A stretch of DNA of 64,000 nucleotides from Siphonodentalium dalli (taxonomy: Eukaryota > Mollusca > Scaphopoda > Gadilida > Siphonodentaliidae), in NCBI GenBank assembly GCA_032622095.1, contig CP136069.1, forward strand, positions 11,490,036-11,554,035, given 5' to 3'. Below the pieces are notes generated by a model, which was not told the DNA's origin, searched no databases, and saw nothing but the letters and a program-made list of their open reading frames with translations. Shown in pieces: positions 25,513 to 35,362 of the stretch. How positions within the stretch are numbered: position 1 is the first letter of the stretch; every line of letters begins with the position of its first letter. A program made the translations under genes and the position numbers.

Positions 25513-26110
25513 ATATGAATGAATGAATGAATGAAAGAACGAAAGAAAGAATGAATGAATGAATGAATGAGTGAAAGAATGAAAGAATGAATGAATGAAT
25601 GAATGAATGAACGTTTATTGCAATGTCACTGAATATAGCGAAACAAGCAAAAACATATTTACACTATGTACACAATCAATCGTGTACACACATTCGTGTA
25701 TATATAGGTATTATATCATATTCATATACAGTATACAAATCTTATATTCATAACAATCTTTAAAAGGGAGCACCATTACCAACCATTTTGGCAATTTCTT
25801 AAACGTTATTTTGATGAAGATACAGAATGCTTTTTAGAACGCTCATGTTTTGAAAAGTTTGCAGACCGTGAAACTTTTCCCTGATGGGATTTTCCCAGAA
25901 ATATTTTGGGGTGATGGCGGATTCGTTTTAGTTCATTGCATATAATTAAAAAATGTTATTCGTCACCAATATCTGCTCCACAAATAGTACAAGTCATACT
26001 GGTTTCGTCGTCTGACGATTTTCGCCACCTCTACATTCGACTGGGAGTCTGTGATTCGATGTTTTAATTTTTAGAAGATATCAATTGCGTTTCAATTCAA
26101 TATTTGAAAA
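25513..26110 (-). pseudogene. LINE 3' fragment with (ATGA)n tail
   Basis: Read on the minus strand, this is the 3' end of a non-LTR retrotransposon. It encodes TCTICGADIGDE, a stop, then HFLIICNELKRIR, a broken form of the CxxC...HFLxxC zinc-knuckle motif at the C-terminus of many CR1/jockey-like reverse-transcriptase proteins. Another stop follows about 45 codons later. The body ends with AATAAA (plus-strand TTTATT at 25614-25619), directly followed by an imperfect tetranucleotide array (25513-25610). Such microsatellite tails are typical of CR1-like elements that end in short repeats instead of poly(A). It is 5'-truncated and dead. Confidence 0.75.
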
Positions 26111-27031
26111 ACCACTCTGAGCTTACCATTTTGATTCCAATTGAAGATTTTTATGTAATGCAAGCATTACATGCATGGCTACGATGCTATCGATCCAAGC
26201 GGCGTAACTCTAAGGTTATCACACCTCGCTTTTAATCACATATCGGTTTATGACCATTAGAAAGCGTGCCATATATCATGTGTTCTCTTTAACCGATTGT
26301 ATGTCGTATTCTAAGACGTGCAATCGAGCATGTACATGAGCGCAATCAGGTGTATGAGAGGGATTACAGACACGCCGCATAGCAACCATAAGCTCCTCCC
26401 ACTAATGAATATGTGTGGAAAGTTCCATTGAGTGAAACACATGAACGTGTATGAAGTATTGTTTGACACTATATGGGTGGACACATGTTAAATGTTCTGT
26501 AGACTAACCCGTTGTGCAGTTTGGCCCTAAAACGTCACAGAGAAGGCCTCAACATGTCACTGAGAACAGTAAAAAAATACATTTTCTTGTTCGGTAGCTG
26601 CATAGCAACGTTTGTTATGGACAACGTGATACACAATGATACGACAGACCATCAAATGTCACAACTAAACCTCCAATAAGTAATTCACAACTGCTACATT
26701 TCTAAATAAATGCTGTAAGTCATCCACATAGAGACATCAGATAATGATATATTACATAGTATTTTGGCAGCTGCTACACTGTATTAAACAGCCGTATTTT
26801 CAACGGTAGAATACCGCTAATTTAGTGGTATGTACGGTAATATCTATATTTATGCTAATACTATTAATGCCGCGTGCACGCGCTATCTATTTTGGGAAGG
26901 GTCTGATCGCCGACACCATTTGCTCGGATTGTTGTCAATCGTTGGGAGAAAACAGTTATTTGCTTGTTCTTAATGTGTTTGTCAAGGTTTTGTATTGAAT
27001 AGTATATTGCTCATTATTCGAAATCATGGTA
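26111..27031. other. Intergenic, no gene seen
   Basis: No exon or clear element ends were recognised. Near 26742-26830 the sequence (TATTTTGGCAGCTGCTACAC, then ACGGTAGAATACCG) resembles parts of 25240 and 28250-28330, so a diverged transposon may extend across here. Confidence 0.45.
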
Positions 27032-28021
27032 GCTTCTATTAGGGCTGCACGGTATTTCGATAATATACCGTTTATTCGATATCAATTTGAATACCGAGAG
27101 AAACCGAATAGATTTTTGGACTATTCGATATATCGAGTACGTCGGTTTCCATTTCAAGATACCGAATAAAGATTTAAAAAAAGTTAAATTGTGGTATCTA
27201 CCATTGGAAATCAACGTGGCTTGTAACGAAACTCGCAAAGGGAAATAAAATGTTATGATATATAATCCGTGTAGAGCTATATAGTGGGATATTTAGTTTC
27301 GCATTTGTGTACCTAATTAGGGGAGTATGGTATGGGGTTTCATTCACAGCTTGCGACAGTCAGTAGCGGCGTCTTTATTGCGTATGATCCCGGGAGTAAA
27401 ACAAAGGGCGCGCTTAGTCTGCATTCAAAGGCTGGTGTTAACTGACTATGACTGGTTTTAAATTACATACGTCGCACCTCATGTGCATATAAGCTTCAAG
27501 CGCCGGGGTAAAACTTAAATCAACACAATACAATGGCGACTTTGAGAATGATGGCACTACATGGGCGTGACAGTGAAACAAAATTGAGTAAAGCTAATGG
27601 GTTCGCTATAATACCTTGTGAAAACATAATTAACATTGGTATATATCTACCTGAAGGCTGTCCCATAATTCAATTGAAAATGGATCTTTTTACAAAAGTT
27701 AACAATAAGTCATTGGTGTAGACGCATTTCTGGTTAAAGTGAAATGTATTCTTGTTGGTGTGATGTTGTTATATAATTATGAAGTTGATGTCGATGTTAA
27801 TTCAATAAAAGTACACAGTAAATATTAATATGCGTTGTTAATTCTTTCACAATACGAAACTATGTTCCATTTGGGAAGCTACGAAGGTTAACTCTACGTT
27901 GAGAAAATGCTCAGATATTCTGACTTGGATTACTTATTCGGTAGTTAGTTAGTTATTCGGTTAGTTAAAAAAATAGTTATTCGATATGTTTTTTTCATTA
28001 CCGTGCAGCCCTAGCTTCTAT
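27032..28021. mobile_element. 974-bp hAT-type transposon with TSD
   Basis: The element occupies 27040-28013. Its ends are perfect 15-base inverted repeats, TAGGGCTGCACGGTA on the left and TACCGTGCAGCCCTA on the right. The 8 flanking bases GCTTCTAT occur exactly on both sides (27032-27039 and 28014-28021). An 8-bp duplication plus TA-GGG-type ends is diagnostic of hAT insertions. A TATA-like ATATAAG near 27487 lies about 45 bases before an ATG (27533) that opens a 62-codon frame without recognisable domains. This could be a remnant of the 5' end of the transposase gene, making the element an internal-deletion derivative, but that is inference. There is no intact transposase. Confidence 0.92.
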
Positions 28022-28079
28022 AATATTATTAAAATTGTAGTCATTACGCCTTTTACGGCCAAATTACAATCAACCATTG

Positions 28080-28275
28080 AGCATGTCTGTATAATTATCT
28101 GGTAGTGGAATATAGGGTGCACTGCATATTTTACGGTATAATTGTATAAAAATATACGATAGTGGAATATACGGTGTACTGTATATTTGACGGTATTATT
28201 GTATAATTATACGGTAGTAGAATATACGGTATGATGTCAATAATACGGTAGACTACTGGCAACTGAGCTGCCGGT
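28080..28275. repeat. 55-57-bp tandem repeat, ~3 copies
   Basis: The motif GGTAGTGGAATATA recurs at 28101, 28158 (GATAGTGG) and 28213 (GGTAGTAG). The following CGGTGTACTGTATATTT also repeats. The stretch is rich in TACGGTA. Confidence 0.75.
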
Positions 28276-28462
28276 ACTCTACCGTAAAAATTACGGTGTG
28301 TTACATACAGTGTACAGTGGCTGCTATACTATTTTTCAAACAAGCTGATACCTCATTTGTGTGGAAAATCACAGTTGTTTGCTCTAACATTCTCACCAAA
28401 ATTGTCAGTCGAAGCGCTCTTCTCGAAGTATGGACTGGCAACTTTGGTCAGAATGTTATAGA

Positions 28463-28645
28463 TGCGCAGACGAGATCTCGGAAACGGGTGGAGCTATCGA
28501 CTTGAAATTTGGTATTTGAATGTATCTTGCCCCGGATACGAATTTTATCGGGTCGCCGAGCCCGCGCGACGCCAGCTTCGCGCAAGCGCAGACCAGATCT
28601 CGGAAACGGGTGGAGCTATCGACTTGAAATTTGGTTTTTGAATAG
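28463..28645. repeat. Two copies of a ~123-bp spaced repeat
   Basis: GAGATCTCGGAAACGGGTGG with the following CTATCGACTTGAAATTTGGT occurs near 28471 and near 28594. A weaker third relative starts at about 28738 (GACTTGAAAAAGGCTCG). It looks like a dispersed non-coding repeat. The long open frames here (up to 179 codons at 28509-29048) run across these repeats and a microsatellite and are not believed to be genes. Confidence 0.7.
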
Positions 28646-28684
28646 TCATCGGCTAGTCTATTATATATTTTGGAACTTCTGTCT

Positions 28685-28736
28685 GTATGTGTGTATGTAT
28701 GTGAGGGTGTATGCATGTATGTATGTATGTATGTGT
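28685..28736. repeat. (GTAT)n microsatellite
   Basis: An imperfect tetranucleotide run of TATG units interrupted by GTGAGGG and GCATG. Confidence 0.9.
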
Positions 28737-29060
28737 TATAGACTTGAAAAAGGCTCGACCGATCCGACTCAAATTTGGTATGTGGGCCCACTTAGATCCC
28801 GGAACAAAATGGGCGGGTCCAACTTCACGTGCGACTGTGTCCTTGACCTCGCTCATATACGCCCATATACATGTAGGCATGTTTCTGGGCCGATCGATCA
28901 TAGTTTTTTTCTTTCTCCTAATAGTTTTCAACGTTGTTCGCTCAGTATTGTTCAACGTTGTCTCGTTGAAGCTGTATATTCTGCCCAGACGGATGCGATC
29001 AGAAAGAAATCCATAAATAGAACGGACGAAGTCGGGAACATGAGATAGTTGGTATATAAT

Positions 29061-29525
29061 GATGGGCCCAAGGTGAACCAAACATGTTTGATGGTATAAT
29101 ATGTGTTATGATATTAATGATGGGTCCAAGGTGAGCCCAACATGTGTGATGGTATAAGATGTGTTATGATATTAATGATGGGTCCAATGTGAGCCCAACA
29201 TGTGTGATGGTATAAGATGTGTTATGATATTAATGTTGGGCCCAAGGTGAGCCAAACATGTTTGATGGTATAAGATGTGTTATGATATTAATGATGGGCC
29301 CAAGGTGAGCCAAACATGTTTGATGGTATAAGATGTGTTATGATATTAATAATGGGCCTAGGTGAGCCAAATATGTTTGATGGTATAAGATGTGTGTTAT
29401 GATATTAATAATGGGCCCAAGGTGAGCCAGACATGTTTGATGGTATAAGATGTGTTATGATATTAATAATGGGCCTAAGGTGAGCCAGACATGTTTGATG
29501 GTATAAGATGTGTTATGATATTAGT
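29061..29525. repeat. 58-bp minisatellite, 8 copies
   Basis: Units starting GATGGGCCCAAGGTGAGCC (or AATGGGCC) begin at 29061, 29119, 29177, 29235, 29293, 29351, 29410 and 29468. The period is 58 with one 59-base unit caused by a compensating deletion and insertion. The first three units share GGTCCAA/AACATGTGTG variants and the later ones AAACATGTTTG, so two sub-families amplified in turn. Confidence 0.95.
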
Positions 29526-29711
29526 ATACTACAAACGGTTGGGAGTGAAATGCGTGAAGACTTTCAATAGCATAGCGTTGTGTACAAACGCAACTATAGA
29601 CTAGATTGGAATATATATGTGTATATACCATAAACCAGCATGCAGACCCAGGCGGCTCTCCTGGCAAAAGCTAGGAATATCTATGTCGAGAGAAATGTTG
29701 TATAAAGAAAC
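29526..29711. other. Short unannotated spacer
   Basis: No feature was recognised between the minisatellite and the hAT left-half remnant. Confidence 0.4.
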
Positions 29712-29823
29712 AACACTTGCCAAATTTGCCAATGGAAAAAATAATTCACATTTGGCAAAAAATATTGTCATTTGGTAAAAGTTTTGGCAAGTCACTTTTT
29801 AGTTGAAAAATATCGGTCAATCA
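29712..29823. mobile_element. Left half of a split hAT (family of 59200-59528)
   Basis: CACTTGCCAAATTTGCCAAT and the following ATTTGGCAAA repeats match 59215-59325 of the intact 329-bp hAT. Homology fades near 29823. The right half of the same element is found 4.7 kb away at 34570-34805. The left terminal repeat itself is not recognisable here. Confidence 0.7.
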
Positions 29824-30189
29824 ATACCGTTCATTTTAGGAAACTATTACACTATAATTATATTATTGGTGTTTTATATGGTTTCGGAAAAGTGAACACC
29901 TTCATTGAGATGCAGTTAATCTGGTAACATTATTATGAATGGGTGGAGAGATAACCTTACTTTACTTTACTTCTTCTTTCCAACACGTGTGGTTAACATC
30001 TTCCGAGTGATCCCAATCCTAACTGTGGTATATATATATGTGATATGTGGTATATATATGTGGTATATATATATGTGAAATGTGTATATATGTGGTATAT
30101 ATACGTCCATCATTTGTATGTACAGCTAAAATATTTCAGATTCTAAAGCTAGCATGGATGAATGGACCTGCAATTTAACCTTTGTCGTG
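29824..30189. other. Unannotated stretch with TA/TG microsatellite
   Basis: An interrupted microsatellite of TATATATG(TG) lies at about 30028-30105. The rest shows no gene. On the minus strand it could be the 3' untranslated end of the LINE upstream, cut off by the MITE at 30190-30933. Confidence 0.45.
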
Positions 30190-30933
30190 CAGGGGCCCGG
30201 TTGATTCACTTGTTGGACATCACAATTCTGTGATGGACAACTGTTCCGGGAATCAACCAAAACTGCACAGTTTTGTGCTACAGGTCACGTGTCCACTGTC
30301 CAAAAATAGCATCAGCTTCGTTTACGAAATTCACTTCCTGGTTTTACAAGTTGAATTTTCCAAATTAAACCAATGCAAACGATTTACTGACACATTTAAT
30401 GATGTATATCGTAAATTGTATTGATAATGAACACAAAAATATAATGTTTGTTTAATCATGTCCACAAATGGTCACATAGTTAGTGTGAATTTTCTGGAGG
30501 CGTAATTTCTTCAACTTATTTTCTATTTTTAGATACAGTCCTTCACTTTACATATATAAAATTATAAATTCTCTTCAAAATCATTAAACTGATTATTCAG
30601 TGGAATTCAGTTTCAGTAGCCCAAAACCCTTCTTATAAATTTATTAACAAACTGGTTTATTTCAGGATGTTAAATGGGTATAAACATCGTTCATATCATC
30701 GAAAAACTATTTCTAACCGGTTATTAAAGCATCAATTTAATGGGCGCAGCCATTTTGGAATTAGCCGATGACATCACGTCACAGCTCGGCACAGATCTGC
30801 ACCACCTCCCGAGGTGGTGCAGATCTGTGCTGTCCATCACAGTTCCATCACATGTTCTGCCGTGGTTGATTGGGAAAATAAGGTGTCCATCACAGAATTG
30901 TGCTGTCCACCAAGTGAATCAACTGGGCCCCTG
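30190..30933. mobile_element. 744-bp non-autonomous DNA element with ~50-bp TIRs
   Basis: The left end CAGGGGCCCGGTTGATTCAC (30190) and the right end, read in reverse, CAGGGGCCCAGTTGATTCAC (30933) stay alike for about 50 bases, through AATTCTGTGATGGACA on each side. No matching 8-bp or TTAA duplication is visible in the flanks, so the superfamily is undecided (CAGGG ends recall hAT). It sits exactly where the LINE C-terminal reading frame breaks off, so it inserted into that LINE. Small frames inside are not coding. Confidence 0.8.
30789..30830. repeat. Perfect 20-bp-arm hairpin
   Basis: GCACAGATCTGCACCACCTC (30789-30808) is followed after two bases by its exact reverse complement (30811-30830). 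It lies inside the MITE. Confidence 0.95.
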
Positions 30934-32110
30934 GAGTAGTCTGAATCTTCTGCAGTGTAGGACATGGCATAATCTTGTTGTTTGGAATTGTAGAGTGTCA
31001 AACTTGATGGGTGTTGAGTGTCACTAAATCTGATCTTGGAGCAATCCAGGATGACCTCTAGTTTTGTATCGTCAGGAAGTTTGTCAAAATCTTGATGAAA
31101 TAGATCTGGTAATCTTCGGATACGGTTGAGAGGACATTCGCTTGCACATCACTTAATGCACGGCCTCGAACTGTAGCATATCTTCTTTCTCTCTGTCACA
31201 TAATCTACATATACCATTGGATTTGCCAATGTTCTGTCTGCTGCTTTCTAGGGTGTAGGTATTTGTGACGAGCTTCAGTTTTGTAGCTAGACTTGATGCA
31301 GCTTTTACCGGGTTACACTGTATTTTAACCACGCTATGTGTCTGTCCTGGTTGGTAGTTGCATGTATTTAGATAGGTGAGAGTTGTATATGTCAAAGGTT
31401 GACTGCAAACCAGTTCTGTCCAGTGTGTGTTCACTGCCGCTTTAACCGTCCTTTTCTATTGTGCTTTCGGTAGTCTTTGGTGTAATATATCAATAGCTGC
31501 TGGAAGGTCGTATTTTAGCAGAATCTTCTTGATGTTGATAAACCAACTATGACTGTTAAGATCTTTGATAATCAGTTGTCTTTCTGCTAATTGTCTCTCG
31601 ATGCATGAGTCGTCCTGGATGCAGATGTTGTTGTAAAATGCGAGAGCTTTGATGTGTAACTGTCCTTCTATCGGTAAGAGTCCAGAGAGAATGTACACGG
31701 CTGGATCAGCAACGTTGATGGATAGATACAATATTCTCTTGATGAACTTTGTTTTAATGTTTCTAGATGTTGGTGATTAATCCCATGTGATAGTAGTATG
31801 TCTGTATTGGATATATGTAGGTTCTATACATGTGAATACAAATGTCAGGATCTAGACCGTTTTTGTCCATGCAGTCCAATATGTTGCTCTACGTGCTTTC
31901 GTGATGTTGTTCTCTATGGACCGTTTTAGCGACTTCTCTGTGATCTTATAATTCCCAGGTGTGTTGTAGATTCGACGTTAGGCATGTTGTCACTGCTCAT
32001 ATTCCAGGTGTGTTCGTGGGAGTGCTTTCGGCTCTTCGGATGGACGATAACTGTAACACTTTTCTGAGGTATCTTGTATCTGTGTAATCAGCTATAGTGG
32101 TACGCTAGGT
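30934..32110 (-). pseudogene. Decayed LINE, reverse-transcriptase C-terminal part
   Basis: Read on the minus strand, frames with stops and shifts encode the C-terminal third of a jockey/CR1-like ORF2. Recognisable parts are SGLLPIEGQLHIKALAFYNN (about 31630-31690) and a zinc-knuckle-like CRLCDREKED (about 31180-31210). A tail KLPDDTKLEVILDCSKIRF (about 31020-31080) runs up to the MITE border at 30933. These are typical segments downstream of the polymerase domain. Multiple frameshifts separate them, so no protein is made. It continues from 32736-34460 after an interrupting LINE fragment. Confidence 0.75.
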
Positions 32111-32735
32111 TAATTAGTATTTGCCGATAGACTTTGATTTTGAACCCTATCTTGATGTACTTACCGACCATAACCGAACACTGTTATGCAAATTCCGAAC
32201 AAGTAACCATAAGTTACCAATAGAAACGGGGCGTTGGAACAAAACCGAACGTAATGACCGCACTTGCGTGTTATGCGATACACGGTTAATGGTAACGAAT
32301 TTCACTACCTTCTCGTATGTGAAAATATGACCAACGCCCGGCGCAGATTGTTACCAATGTTAACTGGCCGACGTCCTAATACAATATTGATGAGTAATTA
32401 ACGACGACAATGTAACACATCTCGGCAAGTCGTGCAAATTTTGTAAATCGAGAAATGACCGAATAACTCATCTAGAAAATAAGTCGAACAAGCAATATCA
32501 TAATTTGTGCAAGAACAGTACCGATATAAGCTTACCCATAGTTATTAATATATAATAATAAATATGTATATGTAAGCATATACAATAAATTTATTTAGTT
32601 GTATATACTTATATATATTTACAATATTCATATACATGTTACAGTATTATACATATATGTAGCAATGAAGGTTGTGTAATGTAATCCATGTATACAATAT
32701 TTTTCACCCGGAAGTTCACATGTCTATGTACATAT
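32111..32735 (+). pseudogene. LINE 3' fragment, opposite strand, nested
   Basis: The plus-strand frame from about 32121 encodes LLCKFRTSNHKLPIETGRW followed by RTCVLCD, the C-terminal 'K.R...H.L.IE.GR' and CxxC region common in animal CR1/jockey-like LINEs. The frame then breaks and is followed by AT-rich DNA that may be its 3' UTR. It lies between two parts of a minus-strand LINE, so it looks like a later 5'-truncated insertion. Boundaries are approximate. Confidence 0.65.
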
Positions 32736-34460
32736 TGTATTATTTAATTATTATTATCTCCATACCTATGTATAGGTTCATGAGAAACAAACTGATCTGA
32801 TTCGGGTTTATACTGAAGACTGCTACATCATCTGCAAAAGCTGTGGCGTTCAGATGAATATTTCCAATGCTGTTTCCGGCGTCTGTGCTCTGAAATTTGT
32901 GCAGCAGATCTTCCACATATGATTTGTATAGGTTCGCGCTCATAATATCACCTTATCGTACTCCTTGATGGATATCAAATTTTTGTGATGTACGTCCCTC
33001 CAATTTGACTACAGATGCACAGTTTGTATGAAGATCGTCAATGAGTGTTCATGTTGAAGGGTTAACGTCGTACAGAAAAACTTTTCTGAGTGGGATTTAT
33101 TTGTTTACGACATCGAAAGCGGACTTCGCATACAATAGTGCCACATTTTCCGTCTTGTTCGAGTCTTTGTTGTCTCGGAGGATTTCGTCCACCATTAATG
33201 CGCTGTTCAACGGGGACGAATTTTCCGTGAAGCCTCTCTGTATTGGAGATTGGAGATGCAGCACAATATCCCGCAGATCTGCTCGCAGGATTAGTTCCAA
33301 TAGCTTCAGTAACACTGGACGAACAGTTATTCCTCTATATTTAACAGATGTTGATTTGTCTCCTTTGTTTTTGTAGATGGGGAGATGCAGATGGCTTCAG
33401 AATATCTGGAATGTGTTTGTCTGTGAATATTAACTTCAATACTTGTACTACAGAAGTGATGGGATCATCGCTGGCATATGCGAAATGTTCGACGGTAAGC
33501 CCAAAATTGTTGGCAGATTTCCCTTTGTTTAACGGAGTTAACGCTTCTCCTCACGACTTCAACATTGATGTCTGGCAGGTCGTATGTGCATTGGTTGCTC
33601 TTTATATTCTCGTAATCGGTAATACAGTATGAGAAGAACTGATGGATAAATGCGTCATTGTCCTTTGGTTTTGCCAGTTCGCTGAAATGTTCGGTCCATC
33701 CATCAATGACATTCTCGTTGCTGAATGTGACATCGCCAACATACATATCGCTGAGTAAGATGATCCCATTGCAACGCTGCTTTTTTATGAGGTTGTAGAA
33801 TGCATTCCTGTCATACTCCTTGGCTTCCAGTATTTTCATCTTGTAATCTGGTTCTGAGAACACACTGCTTTCCTCACTTCGATCCGATATATTTTGCGGG
33901 AATCATTTTTCGCTCGTAGTAGTGTGTTATCCTGATATTTTGGTTTTCCAGCAGCACACCAGTTTCTGTGGTCTATTCTATTTTGGTGGAGTTTATCAGC
34001 AATGTCCTTGTTCCATACTTGAAGCTGTGATTTGTTGTTAGTTTTACGACGTTTAGGTACAGATATTATTAATGCATCTACAAGCGCATCTGATGTCGTG
34101 TCTATTCTATCCACGACGTCCTCTGTATCGTTCTTCCTTTCCTTTCTAAGATGGTCGTCAACAAGTTTTTTTTATAACGTGCGATATTTATCTCGGTCCA
34201 ATCAGGTCGAGCTATCTGTTTTTCTTTAACAGCACCGTTTCAGCTACAGGTGTAAGTTCGCATGGAATTACAATAATTTTTGGAATATGGTAGGACACGT
34301 TGGTGGTGAGATCGTCCAGAAGTGTAGTCTGTAGTTTTCTATGTTCTTCGGGTATAGGACGTAGTCAATCTCCGAAACTGGTATCACATGAACGTTTATG
34401 AAGGTGTTTCCATTCATGTTGGTTTTGAGTTTGTGTTCTTTCACGAATCTCCGTGTCAAT
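32736..34460 (-). pseudogene. Decayed LINE, endonuclease end to polymerase core
   Basis: In minus-strand order there are several parts. First is a probable endonuclease-end fragment (34268-34459) containing SEIDYVLYP. Next is a linker, PKRRKTNNKSQLQVWNKDIA (about 34050). Then comes NAFYNLIKKQR with NVIDGWTEHFSELA (about 33670-33810), a standard pre-RT motif of jockey-like ORF2. The RT palm start follows, PIQRGFTENSSPLNSALMVD (about 33170-33240), then AKSAFDVV. After a gap comes SANLYKSYVEDLLHKF and the catalytic box AFADDVAVF (DD at about 32826-32831), where the usual YADD reads FADD. The parts are in order but in different frames, so the element is dead. The 5' part and ORF1 were not found. 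Confidence 0.85.
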
Positions 34461-34569
34461 ATTCTACCAATATTTAGTGTGATGGTGGTGTTGACATAGG
34501 TAATCCTCTTGTGATGTTTCCTACTGATGAAGCAACTCTTCTACCATTTTATTGTTCGGTGATTGGTTT
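34461..34569. other. Possible 5' continuation of the minus LINE
   Basis: The minus-strand translation is open in pieces but carries no diagnostic motif. It joins the LINE endonuclease-end fragment to the right half of the split hAT. Confidence 0.35.
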
Positions 34570-34805
34570 ATTGTTTCATGGTAAACCACAATAGAGATGC
34601 GAGTATAATTATTAACTAACTGCTTTCCTATCGATATCAAACGTCGTTCAACCCGCGAGTGTCGAACAAAAACTCATTCAAGGTTGCAGGAAATGATACT
34701 ATCAGGGATAACATTTGGCAAATTCTAATAGAATTTCGCAAAAAATAATTTCATTTTGGCAAATTATATGGCAAAAGAACAATTCGGTCCAGCGCGGACA
34801 CTCGT
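34570..34805. mobile_element. Right half of a split hAT (family of 59200-59528)
   Basis: GCTTTCCTATCGATATCAAA, the ATTTGGCAAA-type repeats and the terminal GGTCCAGCGCGGACA match 59330-59528 of the intact hAT. With the left half at 29712-29823 the two pieces reconstitute nearly the whole 329-bp element in the same orientation. The right terminal repeat is slightly damaged (GCGGACACTCG for GCGGACCCTG). Confidence 0.75.
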
Positions 34806-35011
34806 AGCCGCTATGATATGTGCGAAACTTGGCAAATTTCATTCATACCGTTCCCACAGATCATTTTAGAAACTCATATTTGCCTAAATGTACCTCAACT
34901 TGGAATAAATTACCAATGCTTATTACAAATGTCAGTATTCTTCCTGAATGTACGATGAATTTGAAATTCATCGACCCATGCAGCCAGGACACCTTCCCAA
35001 TTCATTACTAA
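34806..35011 (+). pseudogene. LINE C-terminal fragment
   Basis: The plus-strand frame contains FRNSYLPKCTSTWNKLP, which has the 'F.NS..P....WN.LP' signature seen at the extreme C-terminus of many CR1/jockey-like LINE proteins. The upstream part is in another frame. It abuts the split hAT. The family is not resolved. Confidence 0.5.
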
Positions 35012-35224
35012 TGGACCAAGAAAACTAAGCATCTTACACTGTAGAATTCGCAACTACTGCACTGAACTAAAATGGGATTTATTTTTTGCATCTTTCTATT
35101 TTTTGATTTTCGAAGATGGTAAGTGTTATCCATCCAAATGATAACATTGACAGAATAAACAAAATGTGAGCCTTGAATGAGGTAGAGGCCACCTCCTGTG
35201 TTACTGTACACATAAATGAAAAAC

Positions 35225-35362
35225 TATACAACATCTACATGGAGTGGTTCAGCATTAGTTACTGTACCCAGGACATATAACTCTACATCACCTACATGGA
35301 GTGGTTGAACATTAGTTACTGTACCCAGAAGAGATAACTCTACAGCACCTACATGGTGACTT
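35225..35362. repeat. 57-bp tandem repeat, ~2.4 copies
   Basis: CTACATGGAGTGGTT occurs at 35235 and 35292, and CTACATGG again at 35349. The TTACTGTACCCAG blocks between them also match. Confidence 0.9.

Noticed and set aside
28509-29048. Longest open frame of the window (179 codons, plus)
   Set aside because: It runs through two dispersed-repeat copies and a GTAT microsatellite (giving a CMYVCMYV-like stretch), overlaps an equally long opposite-strand frame, and has no domain.
28653-29081. 142-codon minus-strand frame
   Set aside because: It is the antisense shadow of the same microsatellite and repeats.
30182-30941. 8-bp target duplication for the CAGGGGCCC element
   Set aside because: The flanks TTGTCGTG and GAGTAGTC do not match, so no superfamily was assigned.
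30182-31027. 80- and 95-codon plus frames
   Set aside because: They lie in the MITE and in the antisense of the dead LINE.
33041-33632. Plus-strand frames of 94-111 codons
   Set aside because: They are antisense shadows of the minus-strand LINE coding remnants.
31153-34460. Active LINE
   Set aside because: Several frameshifts and stops, a nested insertion, and missing 5' and 3' ends.
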